Shown here in pieces: positions 1 to 8,172 of a DNA stretch of 64,000 bases. A model generated the notes under the pieces. The model saw only the letters and a program-made list of their open reading frames with translations, did not search any database and was not told the DNA's origin. How positions within the stretch are numbered: position 1 is the stretch's first letter; each line of letters starts with the position of its first letter. The stretch comes from Planctomycetota bacterium. Its GTDB lineage: Bacteria > Planctomycetota > UBA8742 > UBA2392. The stretch covers positions 2,852,001 through 2,916,000 of the forward strand of contig JACKID010000001.1 in NCBI GenBank assembly GCA_020638675.1, read 5' to 3'. The position numbers were made by a program, and so were the translations under genes.

Positions 1-684
1 CACGACGCGCTCTTTCATCGGGATGATGCCGTTGTCAGTGATCTGGATATGCTCCGGGCAGACTTCGGTGCAGCAGCGCGTGATGTTGCACCAGCCGCTG
101 CCGAACTCCTTGCGCATGGCGGGCACGCGGTCAACGGTGTCCAGCGGGTGCATCTCAAGCTGTGCGAGGCGAATCATGAAGCGCGGGCCGACGAAGTGGT
201 CATGTTTGTGGTGGTCGCGCAGCACGTGGCAGACGTCCTGGCACAGGAAGCACTCGATGCACTTGCGGAATTCCTGCACGCGATCGATGTCTTCCTGCAT
301 CATGCGATAGTTGCCGTCGGCGTCGCGCGGCTTGAGCTTAACGGGCGGGATGCGTTTATTCTGCTCGAAGTTCCAGCTGACGTCGGTAACGAGATCCTTG
401 ATCAGCGGGAAAGTCTTCAGCGGCTGCACCGTGACGGTGCCCTCCGGCAGGCTGTTCAGGCGCGTCATGCAACCGAGGCGCGGCTTGCCGTTGATTTCCA
501 TCGAGCATGAGCCGCACTTGCCGGCCTTGCAGTTCCAGCGTACGGCGAGGTCGCTGGAGTGCTCGGCCTGGATGCGGTGAATGCCGTCGAGCACCACCAT
601 GCCCGGCTGGACCTCGACGGAGTATTCCTTGAACTCGCCGCCGTCCTTGTCGCCGCGCCAGACTTTGAATGTGCGTGTCGCCAT
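1..684 (-). CDS. sdhB: Succinate dehydrogenase/fumarate reductase iron-sulfur subunit (3' end beyond window)
   Basis: Iron-sulfur subunit of complex II; it passes electrons from SdhA-bound FAD to the membrane quinone site. I translated 228 codons from the minus strand with no stop before the window edge, so the C-terminus is missing. The N-terminal ferredoxin-type domain carries C52, C57, C60 and C72, the usual 2Fe-2S ligand pattern. Further on, the motifs CIECFLCQDVC and CCTEVCP match the 4Fe-4S and 3Fe-4S clusters. Its ATG overlaps the sdhA stop by one base (TAATG), so the two are probably translationally coupled. Last visible gene of a minus-strand sdhC-sdhA-sdhB operon. Confidence 0.95.
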   Translation of the reverse strand, partial: MATRTFKVWRGDKDGGEFKEYSVEVQPGMVVLDGIHRIQAEHSSDLAVRWNCKAGKCGSCSMEINGKPRLGCMTRLNSLPEGTVTVQPLKTFPLIKDLVTDVSWNFEQNKRIPPVKLKPRDADGNYRMMQEDIDRVQEFRKCIECFLCQDVCHVLRDHHKHDHFVGPRFMIRLAQLEMHPLDTVDRVPAMRKEFGSGWCNITRCCTEVCPEHIQITDNGIIPMKERVV

Positions 685-2534
685 TACTCTACGTCCGCCC
701 CGACCTTGCCGGATTCGAGGTCTTCAATCTTCGCGTAGCCGATTTCCTTCAGCCCCTTCGGGGGCTCCGGACGCTCGCGCCGCTCAATCTTCATCTCGCC
801 GTCGTCACCGCGCCAGACGAAGATGTTGTACTTGCCCCACTCTTCCTGCTCGCCTTCGAAGTCGGAGCGCGTGTGTGCGCCGCGGCTTTCCTCGCGCATG
901 AGTGCGGCGCGCGTAATGCTCTCGGCCGCGATCGCGAGGTTGCGCAGGTCCAGCGCCGTGTGCCAGCCCGCATTGTACTGGCTGGCCGAGTGCGCCTTGG
1001 CTTTCTCGGCTTCCTGCTTCCATTCGGCCAGTTTCTCAAGCCCGGCCGACAACTCCGCGCCTTCGCGGATGATGCCGACGTGGTCGTTCATGATCGCCTG
1101 CAGGTTTTCCTGCACAACGAACGGGTTCGGGCCTTCTTCGCGATTCAGGAAGTCCGTCGCGCGGCGCAGGCAGGCGACCACCTGGTCGTCGTTCACCTTG
1201 CCGGCGCCGTTTTCCTTGGCGTATTCGCTCGCGTACTCGCCGGCGCGCTTGCCGAACACGATCAGGTCGCTCAGCGAGTTGCCGCCGAGGCGGTTGGCGC
1301 CATGCAATCCGGCCGCGCATTCGCCCGCGGCGAACAGCCCCGGCACGGTGGTCATCTGCGAATCGTGGTCCACCTTGATGCCGCCCATGTGGTAGTGCAG
1401 CGTCGGGCCGACTTCCATCGGGTCGGTGGTGATGTCCACTTCCGCCAGCTCTTTGAACTGATGGTACATGCTGGGCAGCTTGCGCTTGATCTGCTCGGCG
1501 GGCAGGCGCGACGCGATGTCGAGAAACACGCCGCCGTGCGGCGAGCCGCGCCCATCCTTCACCTCACGGTTGATCGCGCGCGCAACCACGTCGCGCGTCA
1601 GCAGCTCTGGCGGCCTCCGTGCGGCCTTGTCGCCCTTGAGCCAGCGGTTGGCTTCTTCTTCGGTGTCGGCCGTCTCGGCGGCAAAGCGCTCCGGGATGTA
1701 GCCGAACATGAAGCGCTTGCCTTCGCTGTTCTTCAGAATTCCGCCGTCGCCGCGCACGCCCTCAGTTACCAGTGTCCCGCGCACGCTGGGCGGCCAGACC
1801 ATGCCGGTCGGGTGGAACTGCGTGAACTCAAGGTCCATCAGCTCCGCGCCAGCAAGATACGCCATGGCGAGGCCGTCGCCCGTGTACTCCCAGCTGTTGC
1901 TGGTCACGCGCCAGGCCTTGCCGACGCCGCCGCTGGCCAGCACGACGGCCTTGGCCTTGAACAGCACGAAACGCCCGGTCTCGCGCCAGTAGCCGAGCGC
2001 GCCGACCACGCGGTCGCCGTCCTTCAGCAGGTCGAGCACCGTGCATTCCATGTGCACCTGGATGCCCTGGTGGACGCCGTGGTCCTGCAGCGTGCGGATG
2101 AGCTCAAGCCCGGTGCGGTCGCCGACGTGCGCGAGGCGCGGGTAGCGGTGGCCGCCGAAGTTGCGCTGGTGGATCAAACCCTTGTCGGTGCGGTCGAAGA
2201 CCGCACCCCACTCTTCGAGTTCTTTGACGCGCTGCGGCGCTTCTTTCGCGTGCAGTTCCGCCATGCGCCACTGGTTCAGGAACTTGCCGCCGCGCATGGT
2301 GTCGCGGAAGTGGACCTTCCAGTTGTCGCGCGCATCGGTGAAGCCGAGTGCAGCTGCCATGCCGCCTTCGGCCATCACGGTGTGGGCTTTGCCCAGCAGG
2401 CTCTTGCACACCAGCCCGGTGTTCATGCCGCGGCCTGACGCCTCGATGGCCGCGCGCAGACCCGCGCCGCCCGCGCCGATGACCAGCACGTCGTGCTCGA
2501 ATGTCTGCAGCTCAGAAACGTCGGGTGCGCCCAT
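684..2534 (-). CDS. sdhA: Succinate dehydrogenase/fumarate reductase flavoprotein subunit
   Basis: Catalytic subunit that oxidises succinate to fumarate, 616 residues. The dinucleotide-binding motif GAGGAG lies at residues 20-25, and H51 in the GKAHTVMAEGG context is the expected covalent FAD attachment site. The capping-domain and C-terminal helical regions look complete. It follows the membrane subunit after a 3-nt gap and overlaps sdhB by one base. The three-gene order with one long membrane subunit resembles mycobacterial Sdh1. Direction (succinate oxidation or fumarate reduction) cannot be read from the sequence, although the aerobic-type neighbours favour oxidation. Confidence 0.95.
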   Translation of the reverse strand: MGAPDVSELQTFEHDVLVIGAGGAGLRAAIEASGRGMNTGLVCKSLLGKAHTVMAEGGMAAALGFTDARDNWKVHFRDTMRGGKFLNQWRMAELHAKEAPQRVKELEEWGAVFDRTDKGLIHQRNFGGHRYPRLAHVGDRTGLELIRTLQDHGVHQGIQVHMECTVLDLLKDGDRVVGALGYWRETGRFVLFKAKAVVLASGGVGKAWRVTSNSWEYTGDGLAMAYLAGAELMDLEFTQFHPTGMVWPPSVRGTLVTEGVRGDGGILKNSEGKRFMFGYIPERFAAETADTEEEANRWLKGDKAARRPPELLTRDVVARAINREVKDGRGSPHGGVFLDIASRLPAEQIKRKLPSMYHQFKELAEVDITTDPMEVGPTLHYHMGGIKVDHDSQMTTVPGLFAAGECAAGLHGANRLGGNSLSDLIVFGKRAGEYASEYAKENGAGKVNDDQVVACLRRATDFLNREEGPNPFVVQENLQAIMNDHVGIIREGAELSAGLEKLAEWKQEAEKAKAHSASQYNAGWHTALDLRNLAIAAESITRAALMREESRGAHTRSDFEGEQEEWGKYNIFVWRGDDGEMKIERRERPEPPKGLKEIGYAKIEDLESGKVGADVE

Positions 2535-2537
2535 GGG

Positions 2538-3359
2538 TTACCAGGTATTCAGGTCGGTGATGTGGTGGCTCGACACCATCATCACGTAGAAGTCAGTGAA
2601 CGCGACCCAGAACAGGCTGAGCCAGGCGAACAGCATGTGCCGCTCGTTCAGCCAGGTCGATTTCTTCCAGATCTTGTAGCGGGTCTTGCTGGCGCCGTCG
2701 CAGCTGAAGCAGTTCAGCTTGCCGCCAATCAGGTGGCGCCACGAGTGGCAGCCGAACGTGTAGCCGCTGAGCAACGTCGCGTTGATGATCAGCACCAGCG
2801 TACCGACGCCGATGCCGAACTTGCCGTTGCGGAAGAACGCGGCGAACGCGTCGTACCACAGGAACACCAGCAGCAGCAACGCGCCGTACAGCACGTAGCG
2901 GTGCAGGTTCTGGAACAGCAGCAGCGCGGTCTCGCCGCGGTACTTCAGCGGCGCGCCGCCGACCGCGCACGCCGGCGGGGTTGCCGCAAACGCGCGATAG
3001 TAAGCCTTGCGGTAGTAGTAGCAGGTCGCACGGAACGCGATCGCCAGGCCCGGAATGAAGAACGCCGGCGACTGCGGCAGAAATCTCGGCCAGAACGACG
3101 GGAACGCGCCGAACCACGCGTGGTGCAGCGGCACGACGCCGGGGCCGTTCACCGGCGTGAACAGCGGCGGCGAAGCAACGGGGCTGATGTAGGGATCAGC
3201 CCAGTAGTACTTGCCGGTAAACGCGCGCAGCGTGAGATATCCGAAGAACAGGAACAGCCCACCCGCCGTAAGCGCCCAGCCCTGCCACCATCCGTCGCTG
3301 CGACGAGTCGCGGCAAAGCCGCTCACGTGGCCACCGATGGATGCAGAACCGCCGCTCAT
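2538..3359 (-). CDS. sdhC: Succinate dehydrogenase membrane anchor subunit, mycobacterial Sdh1-like
   Basis: A 273-residue polytopic protein and first gene of the sdh operon; it would anchor SdhAB and reduce quinone. Hydrophobic segments lie near residues 27-44, 98-112, 145-170, 181-200 and 241-262. It is longer than the usual SdhC or SdhD and no separate SdhD is present. The segment 204-220 (C204, H205, H209, C217, C220) sits just after a membrane segment and could bind a metal or Fe-S cluster; mycobacterial Sdh1 is reported to have a membrane-embedded Rieske-type cluster, so this is a plausible parallel but an inference. The start has a Shine-Dalgarno-like GAAGGAAA just upstream. Confidence 0.85.
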   Translation of the reverse strand: MSGGSASIGGHVSGFAATRRSDGWWQGWALTAGGLFLFFGYLTLRAFTGKYYWADPYISPVASPPLFTPVNGPGVVPLHHAWFGAFPSFWPRFLPQSPAFFIPGLAIAFRATCYYYRKAYYRAFAATPPACAVGGAPLKYRGETALLLFQNLHRYVLYGALLLLVFLWYDAFAAFFRNGKFGIGVGTLVLIINATLLSGYTFGCHSWRHLIGGKLNCFSCDGASKTRYKIWKKSTWLNERHMLFAWLSLFWVAFTDFYVMMVSSHHITDLNTW

Positions 3360-3391
3360 GGGATTTCCTTCGGACGTGACAGGGCTGCGGT

Positions 3392-3420
3392 TTAATACGC
3401 TCCCCGTCCGCGCGCAACTG
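3392..3420 (-). promoter_or_regulatory. Possible sdh operon promoter
   Basis: On the minus strand TATTAA (complement of 3392-3397) is a good -10 box. CAGTTG lies 17 bp upstream as a weak -35. The predicted start lies about 25-30 nt before the sdhC ATG and leaves room for its ribosome binding site. Confidence 0.35.
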
Positions 3421-3532
3421 CCCAGTCGCGCGAGAGATTAGTGACGAAACCGCCAGTGAAATACTGACGTCCCCGAGGTTGTTCTTTGCCTGCCGGGGCG
3501 GAGAATCGTCGCCCGTTGAAAAACAGGCGCCA

Positions 3533-4891
3533 ATGAGCAAGCACCTGCAACTTCCCGTCTCCGAGCGCCTGGTCGTGCTGCTGATCGCGGCCGTTCAGTT
3601 CATCAACATTCTCGACTTCATGATCGTGATGCCGCTGGGCCCGGACTTCGCGCTTGAGCTGGGAATTTCGACCAATCACATCGGCATCATTGCTGGCAGC
3701 TACACCGCGGCCGCCGCGGTCTCCGGCGTGGTGGGCAGCTTCTTCCTGGACCGCTTCGACCGCCGCAAAGCGCTGGCGGTCTCTATGTTCGGGCTCGTGC
3801 TCGGCACCGCGCTGGCCGGCCTGTCATGGAACCTGCCGACGCTGATCGGCGCGCGCGTGGTGGCCGGGCTGTTCGGCGGCCCCGCCACCGCCATCAGCCT
3901 GGCGATCGTGGCTGACGTCGTCCCGCGCGAACGCCGCGGCCGAGCCATGGGAACGGTGATGTCGGCTTTCAGCCTGGCCAGCATCGCGGGCGTGCCGATA
4001 TCGCTGGAAATTGCGCACGTTGCCGACTGGCGCGCGCCCTTTTACAGCGTGGCGGCGCTGGGCGTGCTGGTCAACGCCGGCGCGATCTTCCTGCTACCGC
4101 CGTTGAAGCTGCACCTGCAAGGGGGAGCAAATCCGCCTGGCTGGGGGATGTTCCGGATGTTGACCAAGCCGCTGCCGCTTCTGTCGGCGCTTGCGCTAAT
4201 GGCCATGGTGACCAGCGCCTTTGCCGTCATACCCAACATACCGACCTACCTGGTCTTCAACCTGCACTACGCGGGCGAAGGCTGGATCGCCGGCCTGCTG
4301 GCTTGGCTCGGCCTTGACTACCGGCCTAGCGTGCTCGGCCCTCTGTATCTGATCGGCGGCACGGTCAGCCTGCTGGTGATTCAGCTGGTGGGCCGCATGA
4401 CCGACCGCTTCGGCAGTGCGGCCGTGAGCTGGGTGGGCGGCGCGCTGACCTGCACAATCATGTACATCTGGTTCATCAACTATCAGCCGCTGCCGGCGAT
4501 GCTGCTGTTCGTATTCTTCATGGGGGCCATGACCGTGCGCGGCGTGCCGGCCCGCACCCTGGATACCAAGGTGCCGCTCGCCCACGAACGCGCGGCCTTC
4601 ATGTCGATGCAGAGCGCGGTGCAGCACACCACGCTGGCGATCGCGGCCAGCCTTTCCAGCTTCATCTTGAGCGAGAACCCGGACAAGAGCCTGGATGGCA
4701 TGCCGACGCTGGGGGTGATTGCGGTGGTGTTTGCGATCCTGCTGCCCACGTTCATCACGCTGGCCGAGCGCGGCGTGCGCGCGCGGGACCGCAGGCTTCC
4801 GGACACCCGCGAAATCCCCAAGCCTGCGGGCGCGCCGGTGACCGCCCCCGTACCCAGCGCCGCCGCTGCGCCTGCGGGTACGTCGGATTAA
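3533..4891 (+). CDS. MFS transporter, drug/metabolite efflux type
   Basis: A 452-residue major facilitator with about 12 predicted membrane helices. The N-terminal half has the typical first helix followed by FLDRFDRRKAL, the loop 2-3 motif of the family, and VVPRERRGRAMG in the cytoplasmic loop. The C-terminal tail (last 45 residues) is hydrophilic and rich in Ala and Pro. An in-frame ATG exists at 3479, but it would add 18 hydrophilic residues with no family match, so 3533 is preferred. Substrate cannot be inferred. It is divergent from the sdh operon. Confidence 0.85.
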   Translation: MSKHLQLPVSERLVVLLIAAVQFINILDFMIVMPLGPDFALELGISTNHIGIIAGSYTAAAAVSGVVGSFFLDRFDRRKALAVSMFGLVLGTALAGLSWNLPTLIGARVVAGLFGGPATAISLAIVADVVPRERRGRAMGTVMSAFSLASIAGVPISLEIAHVADWRAPFYSVAALGVLVNAGAIFLLPPLKLHLQGGANPPGWGMFRMLTKPLPLLSALALMAMVTSAFAVIPNIPTYLVFNLHYAGEGWIAGLLAWLGLDYRPSVLGPLYLIGGTVSLLVIQLVGRMTDRFGSAAVSWVGGALTCTIMYIWFINYQPLPAMLLFVFFMGAMTVRGVPARTLDTKVPLAHERAAFMSMQSAVQHTTLAIAASLSSFILSENPDKSLDGMPTLGVIAVVFAILLPTFITLAERGVRARDRRLPDTREIPKPAGAPVTAPVPSAAAAPAGTSD

Positions 4892-4950
4892 TTGGCGAAA
4901 TCCTTGAACTGGAAGTGACAGAAGGCAGAGTCACCCGCTCGGAGGCAATC

Positions 4951-5313
4951 ATGGCGGCACTGCTCAAGGGCATTCCGGTCCTTCCGGCTGGCGACCTCAA
5001 CCAGACCCTTTCCTTCTATAAGGAAAAGCTGGGGTTCAGTCAGACCTTCCAGATGGATGGCTACGCAGGGCTGAAGCGCGACAACGTGGAACTGCACTTC
5101 ACGGCCGTGCCGGCCGACGTCGCCAAAGTCGTGGCTGAGCAGACCATGTGCCGCTTCAACGTCAAAGACGTCGACGGGCTGTACAACGAGTACCAGAAGC
5201 ATGACGGCGTGATCCACCCCAATGGCGCCATCGCCGACAAGCCCTGGGGCTCGCGCGAGTTTGCCGTACTGGACCCGAGCGGCGTCTGCCTGACGTTCAC
5301 TCACGACGCCTAG
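4951..5313 (+). CDS. VOC (glyoxalase/bleomycin-resistance) superfamily protein
   Basis: A 120-residue small protein with the beta-alpha-beta-beta-beta pattern of the vicinal-oxygen-chelate fold. The N-terminus, IPVLPAGDLNQTLSFYKEKLGF, and the C-terminus, WGSREFAVLDPSGVCLTF, are family hallmarks of the bleomycin-resistance-like branch. The start at 4951 is chosen because GGAGG lies 7 nt upstream. Whether it is an enzyme or a binding protein is not visible. It sits alone between an MFS exporter and an ABC exporter. Confidence 0.85.
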   Translation: MAALLKGIPVLPAGDLNQTLSFYKEKLGFSQTFQMDGYAGLKRDNVELHFTAVPADVAKVVAEQTMCRFNVKDVDGLYNEYQKHDGVIHPNGAIADKPWGSREFAVLDPSGVCLTFTHDA

Positions 5314-5362
5314 CATCCTCCAATCGTCTCGAATCTTTGCAGCAGGCGCACCTCGCGCCTGC

Positions 5363-5378
5363 TGTTATGCTTCGCGCC
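5363..5378 (+). promoter_or_regulatory. Extended -10 promoter directly before the ABC ATPase start (leaderless candidate)
   Basis: TGT followed by TATGCT (5366-5371) is an extended -10 box. Only 7 nt separate it from the ATG at 5379, so the transcript would start at or very near the start codon. No Shine-Dalgarno sequence is present. Confidence 0.4.
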
Positions 5379-6113
5379 ATGATCGAAGTGACTGACCTCG
5401 TGAAGGAATACGAAAGCGCGCGCGCCGTCGACGGGCTGACTTTCACGGTGCAAGCCGGCCAGGTGCTTGGCCTGGTGGGCCCGAACGGCGCCGGCAAAAC
5501 CACTACCATGCGCTGCATCTGCGGCGTGCTTCAACCCAGCCAAGGCACGATCCGCGTGGCAGGCATTGACCTCGGCGCGGACGCCGTCAATGCCAAGCGC
5601 AACATGTCGTTCATTCCCGACGATCCGCAGTTGTTTGACTACCTCACGATCGCGGAGCACCTGAAATTCTACGGGCGCGTCTACGGCGTTCCCGACGCCG
5701 AAACGCACGCGGCCGCGCTGCTGCATGAGCTGGAACTCGACGGCAAGCAGGACCAGTTGCCCGGCACGCTAAGCCGCGGCATGAAGCAGAAAGTCGCCAT
5801 CGCCTGCGGGCTGCTGCACCGCCCCAAGGCCGTGTTGTTCGACGAGCCGCTGACCGGGCTCGACCCGGTCGCCATTCGCCGCATCAAGCAGACCATCAAA
5901 CGCCTGGCGGCGGCGGGCTCGGCCGTGATTATCTCCAGCCATTTGCTCGGGCTCGTGGAAGAAATCGCCACGCACCTGATGCTGATGCAAAACGGGCGCA
6001 AGGTCCTGCACGGCAGCATCGCCGAGGTGAAGGAGAGCATCCCGGACCTGAAGGACGGCGGGCTGGAGGCGATCTTCCTGCGCGCCACGGGCTATGAAGA
6101 GGAACCGGCCTGA
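5379..6113 (+). CDS. ABC transporter ATP-binding protein
   Basis: A 244-residue ATPase of an ABC-2-type exporter. The Walker A motif GPNGAGKTT, the signature LSRGMKQKV, and Walker B followed by the D-loop (AVLFDEPLTGLDP) are intact. It belongs to the CcmA/DrrA-like group. The start at 5379 (MIEVTDLV) is preferred over the upstream ATG at 5337 because it begins the domain and has an extended -10 just before it. It overlaps the permease gene by one base (TGATG), so the two form a coupled exporter operon. Confidence 0.92.
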   Translation: MIEVTDLVKEYESARAVDGLTFTVQAGQVLGLVGPNGAGKTTTMRCICGVLQPSQGTIRVAGIDLGADAVNAKRNMSFIPDDPQLFDYLTIAEHLKFYGRVYGVPDAETHAAALLHELELDGKQDQLPGTLSRGMKQKVAIACGLLHRPKAVLFDEPLTGLDPVAIRRIKQTIKRLAAAGSAVIISSHLLGLVEEIATHLMLMQNGRKVLHGSIAEVKESIPDLKDGGLEAIFLRATGYEEEPA

Positions 6114-7816
6114 TGCACTCGGCCTTGTTCTATCTCGCGTTCAGGCAATCGGCCGGCGGGCTGAAGCACCGGCTGCTGCGGCTCAAGCAGCCGCGCTATT
6201 TCGTGCCGGCGCTGCTCGCGATCGCCTATTTCTGGCTGAGCTTCGGGATGCCCGGGCTGGTGTCGCACGACGGCGGTGCGAACACCAGCGGGCGATTCGA
6301 AATGTACCGCACGTTCGTCGTGCCGGGCATCGCGATGATGATGCTGATGGGCTGGGCCACCGCGCCGTCGCGGCCCGCACCGGCGTTCACTCGCCCGGAG
6401 GCCGCGCAGCTCTTCGTGCTGCCGTTCACGCGGCGCGACCTGGTGCGCTACCGCCTGTTGCGCCCGCAGCTCGTGTTCATTCTGCTGGGCTGCTTCTTCG
6501 CGCTCGGCGCTTCGCGCTCGCCGGAGATGTCACCGCTGTATGCGGGCATCGGCGGCTTCCTGCTGTTGAACCTCGCGTCGCTCAACGCCATGACGGCCGC
6601 ACTGCTTGCCAACCGCATGAAGCACATGGGTATGCACAGTCTGCTGCTGCACATCCCCAGCGCGCTGATCCTTGCGGCGCTTGCGCTGCCGGTCTGGCGA
6701 AACTTTCAGACAATGGGGCCAATCGACGGCAACGTGGCGAGGTGGCTCGGCCCGCTATTTTCGGACGGGCTGGCGTACTACGCGTTCTGGCCGATGCGCC
6801 AGCTTGCGCTGGTGCCGATGGCGACGTCGCTGGCGGAGTTCGGCCAGGGCATTGCGGTCGTCGCCGGGCTGGCGCTGCTGTACTACGTAGCTTGCATGCT
6901 GCTGGTCGCGCCGTTTGAAGAACGCGCGCTGGAGCTGGCGGAAACCACGGGCAAGAAAGTAGACGCCATGCGCAGCGGCGGCGGGTTCGCCGCACTGGCT
7001 GCTTCGCGCATGAAGAAGGCGCGCACGACGAAGCTCAAGCTCGCGCCCACCGGCCCGAGTTGGCGCGCGGTGCTGTGGCAGACGCTGGTCGCCGAGTGGC
7101 GTGTCGGGCCGTGGAAGCTGGCGGTCGGACTTTCCGGGCTGCTGGTGCTGCTGGCCGTGTTCGGCGAACGGCTCAGCCATTCGCGCGCGACAGGTGTGTT
7201 CGCGATCGGGCTGTCGGCCGCGATGGGGATCATGCTGATCATGATGTGCCCGCGCATGCTCGCAACCGGGCTGCACACGGAGATGCGTCGTCTCGCGCTG
7301 TGGAAGGCGATGCCGCTGAGTGGCTACGCGTTGCTGCGCGGCAAGATCTGGGGCGGGGCAATCCTGGTGCTGTTGCCGGGAGTGATCGCGCTGTCGTCAG
7401 CGGTGGCTGCGTCCATGAGCGTCGCAAAGCATGACGAGTTGCCGATTGTAATCGGTGTGTTCTGCGCGGGCGTGCCGCTGATCCCCGCGCTGGCGATGAC
7501 AATGATCGGGCTGGAGAGCGCCGCCGTGATGATGTTCCCGGCCTGGCTCAGCAGCATGCACAGCGAGCCGGGTTTTGAAACGATCGGGCGAAACCTGCTG
7601 TCACTGGTGGTGCGCATGCTGGGCGGGTCACTGCTGTCGATCATCCCCGGCACGATCTTCGCAGTAGTCACCGTCCTTGGCGGACTGAGCGGAAAGATCT
7701 CCGCGGCATTGGGCATTGCGGGAGTACTGGCTGCCATCGCGCTGATTGCCGAGATGGAATTCGTAATCTGGCTGGTAGGCAAACGCTTCGACGAAATCGA
7801 CGCAACGCCGGAGTGA
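6113..7816 (+). CDS. ABC exporter permease (ABC-2-like)
   Basis: A 567-residue membrane protein with roughly a dozen hydrophobic segments in two blocks, separated by a basic linker (about residues 270-320) that precedes WRAVLWQTLVAEWR. The layout fits large putative ABC exporter permeases that pair with a single ATPase. The one-base overlap with the ATPase gene shows they belong together. The cargo is unknown. No typical ABC-2 signature is strong enough to name a subfamily. Confidence 0.75.
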   Translation: MHSALFYLAFRQSAGGLKHRLLRLKQPRYFVPALLAIAYFWLSFGMPGLVSHDGGANTSGRFEMYRTFVVPGIAMMMLMGWATAPSRPAPAFTRPEAAQLFVLPFTRRDLVRYRLLRPQLVFILLGCFFALGASRSPEMSPLYAGIGGFLLLNLASLNAMTAALLANRMKHMGMHSLLLHIPSALILAALALPVWRNFQTMGPIDGNVARWLGPLFSDGLAYYAFWPMRQLALVPMATSLAEFGQGIAVVAGLALLYYVACMLLVAPFEERALELAETTGKKVDAMRSGGGFAALAASRMKKARTTKLKLAPTGPSWRAVLWQTLVAEWRVGPWKLAVGLSGLLVLLAVFGERLSHSRATGVFAIGLSAAMGIMLIMMCPRMLATGLHTEMRRLALWKAMPLSGYALLRGKIWGGAILVLLPGVIALSSAVAASMSVAKHDELPIVIGVFCAGVPLIPALAMTMIGLESAAVMMFPAWLSSMHSEPGFETIGRNLLSLVVRMLGGSLLSIIPGTIFAVVTVLGGLSGKISAALGIAGVLAAIALIAEMEFVIWLVGKRFDEIDATPE

Positions 7817-7855
7817 GCAGGGCGAACGTCCTTCGACCGGCTCAGGGCAGGCTGG

Positions 7856-7899
7856 CCGCCATCAGAAACGCGCCCTGTCGGGCGCGTTTCTGATGGCGG
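7856..7899 (-). terminator. Perfect 20-bp hairpin that includes the 3' end of tRNA-Ser(CGA)
   Basis: Arms 7856-7875 and 7880-7899 are perfectly complementary with a 4-nt loop (tgtc). The right arm contains the last six bases of the tRNA gene, so the acceptor end with CCA is repeated in inverse orientation downstream. There is no long T-run on the minus strand. A role in termination or 3' end protection is inferred from position. Confidence 0.6.
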
Positions 7900-7983
7900 A
7901 GGGGGGGGGATTCGAACCCCCGTTACCCTTTCGGGCAAATCGGTTTTCGAAACCGACGCGATCAACCACTCTGCCACCCCTCC
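7894..7983 (-). tRNA. tRNA-Ser (CGA anticodon)
   Basis: A 90-nt class II tRNA on the minus strand. The acceptor stem GGAGGGG/CCCCTCC is perfect, the discriminator is G and CCA is encoded. The anticodon stem-loop has the loop TTCGAAA with anticodon CGA, which reads UCG. A long variable arm is present, as expected for serine tRNA, and the T arm GGGGG-TTCGAAT-CCCCC is perfect. Confidence 0.95.
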
Positions 7984-7990
7984 AAATTGA

Positions 7991-8055
7991 GTCCGGAGTC
8001 TGGTGTGCGGAGTCAGGCGTCCAAGGCCAATGACTCCGGACACCAGACTCCGGAC
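7991..8055. repeat. Inverted repeat made of 'gtccggagtctgg' words
   Basis: A 16-bp perfect inverted repeat: 7991-8006 and 8040-8055, with a 33-nt loop holding further variants of the same word (gcggagtcagg, gactccggac). It lies between the tRNA-Ser(CGA) and the end of the tadA operon and could end transcription of that operon. A related single arm occurs at 39852-39878 upstream of prfA. Confidence 0.6.
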
Positions 8056-8067
8056 CTGCGGATTCGG

Positions 8068-8172
8068 TTAGCGCGGGTTGGCAGCCTTGCTCGGCTTGCC
8101 CTTCTTCTGCCAGCGGTTCGTGGTCTTGCGACCCTTCGCACGGTGGCGGCTCTTCATCTTTGCAGGTTTCAT
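8068..8172 (-). CDS. 34-residue highly basic peptide coupled to tadA
   Basis: The ORF encodes a 34-residue peptide starting MKPAKMKSRHRAKGRK, with about 14 Lys/Arg and no acidic residue. Its ATG overlaps the tadA stop in an ATGA, and AGGGTGAGG lies just upstream inside tadA as a strong ribosome binding site. That coupling argues that it is translated. The composition recalls small ribosomal proteins, but I cannot match it to a named family such as L36 or THX. It may be a ribosome-associated or RNA-binding peptide; this is inference. Confidence 0.6.
   Translation of the reverse strand: MKPAKMKSRHRAKGRKTTNRWQKKGKPSKAANPR

Noticed and set aside
669..2438. Long open frame on the plus strand opposite sdhA (589 codons)
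   Set aside because: It is an antisense shadow of the high-GC sdhA gene; no start signal, Ala/Val/Arg/His-rich random composition and no domain.
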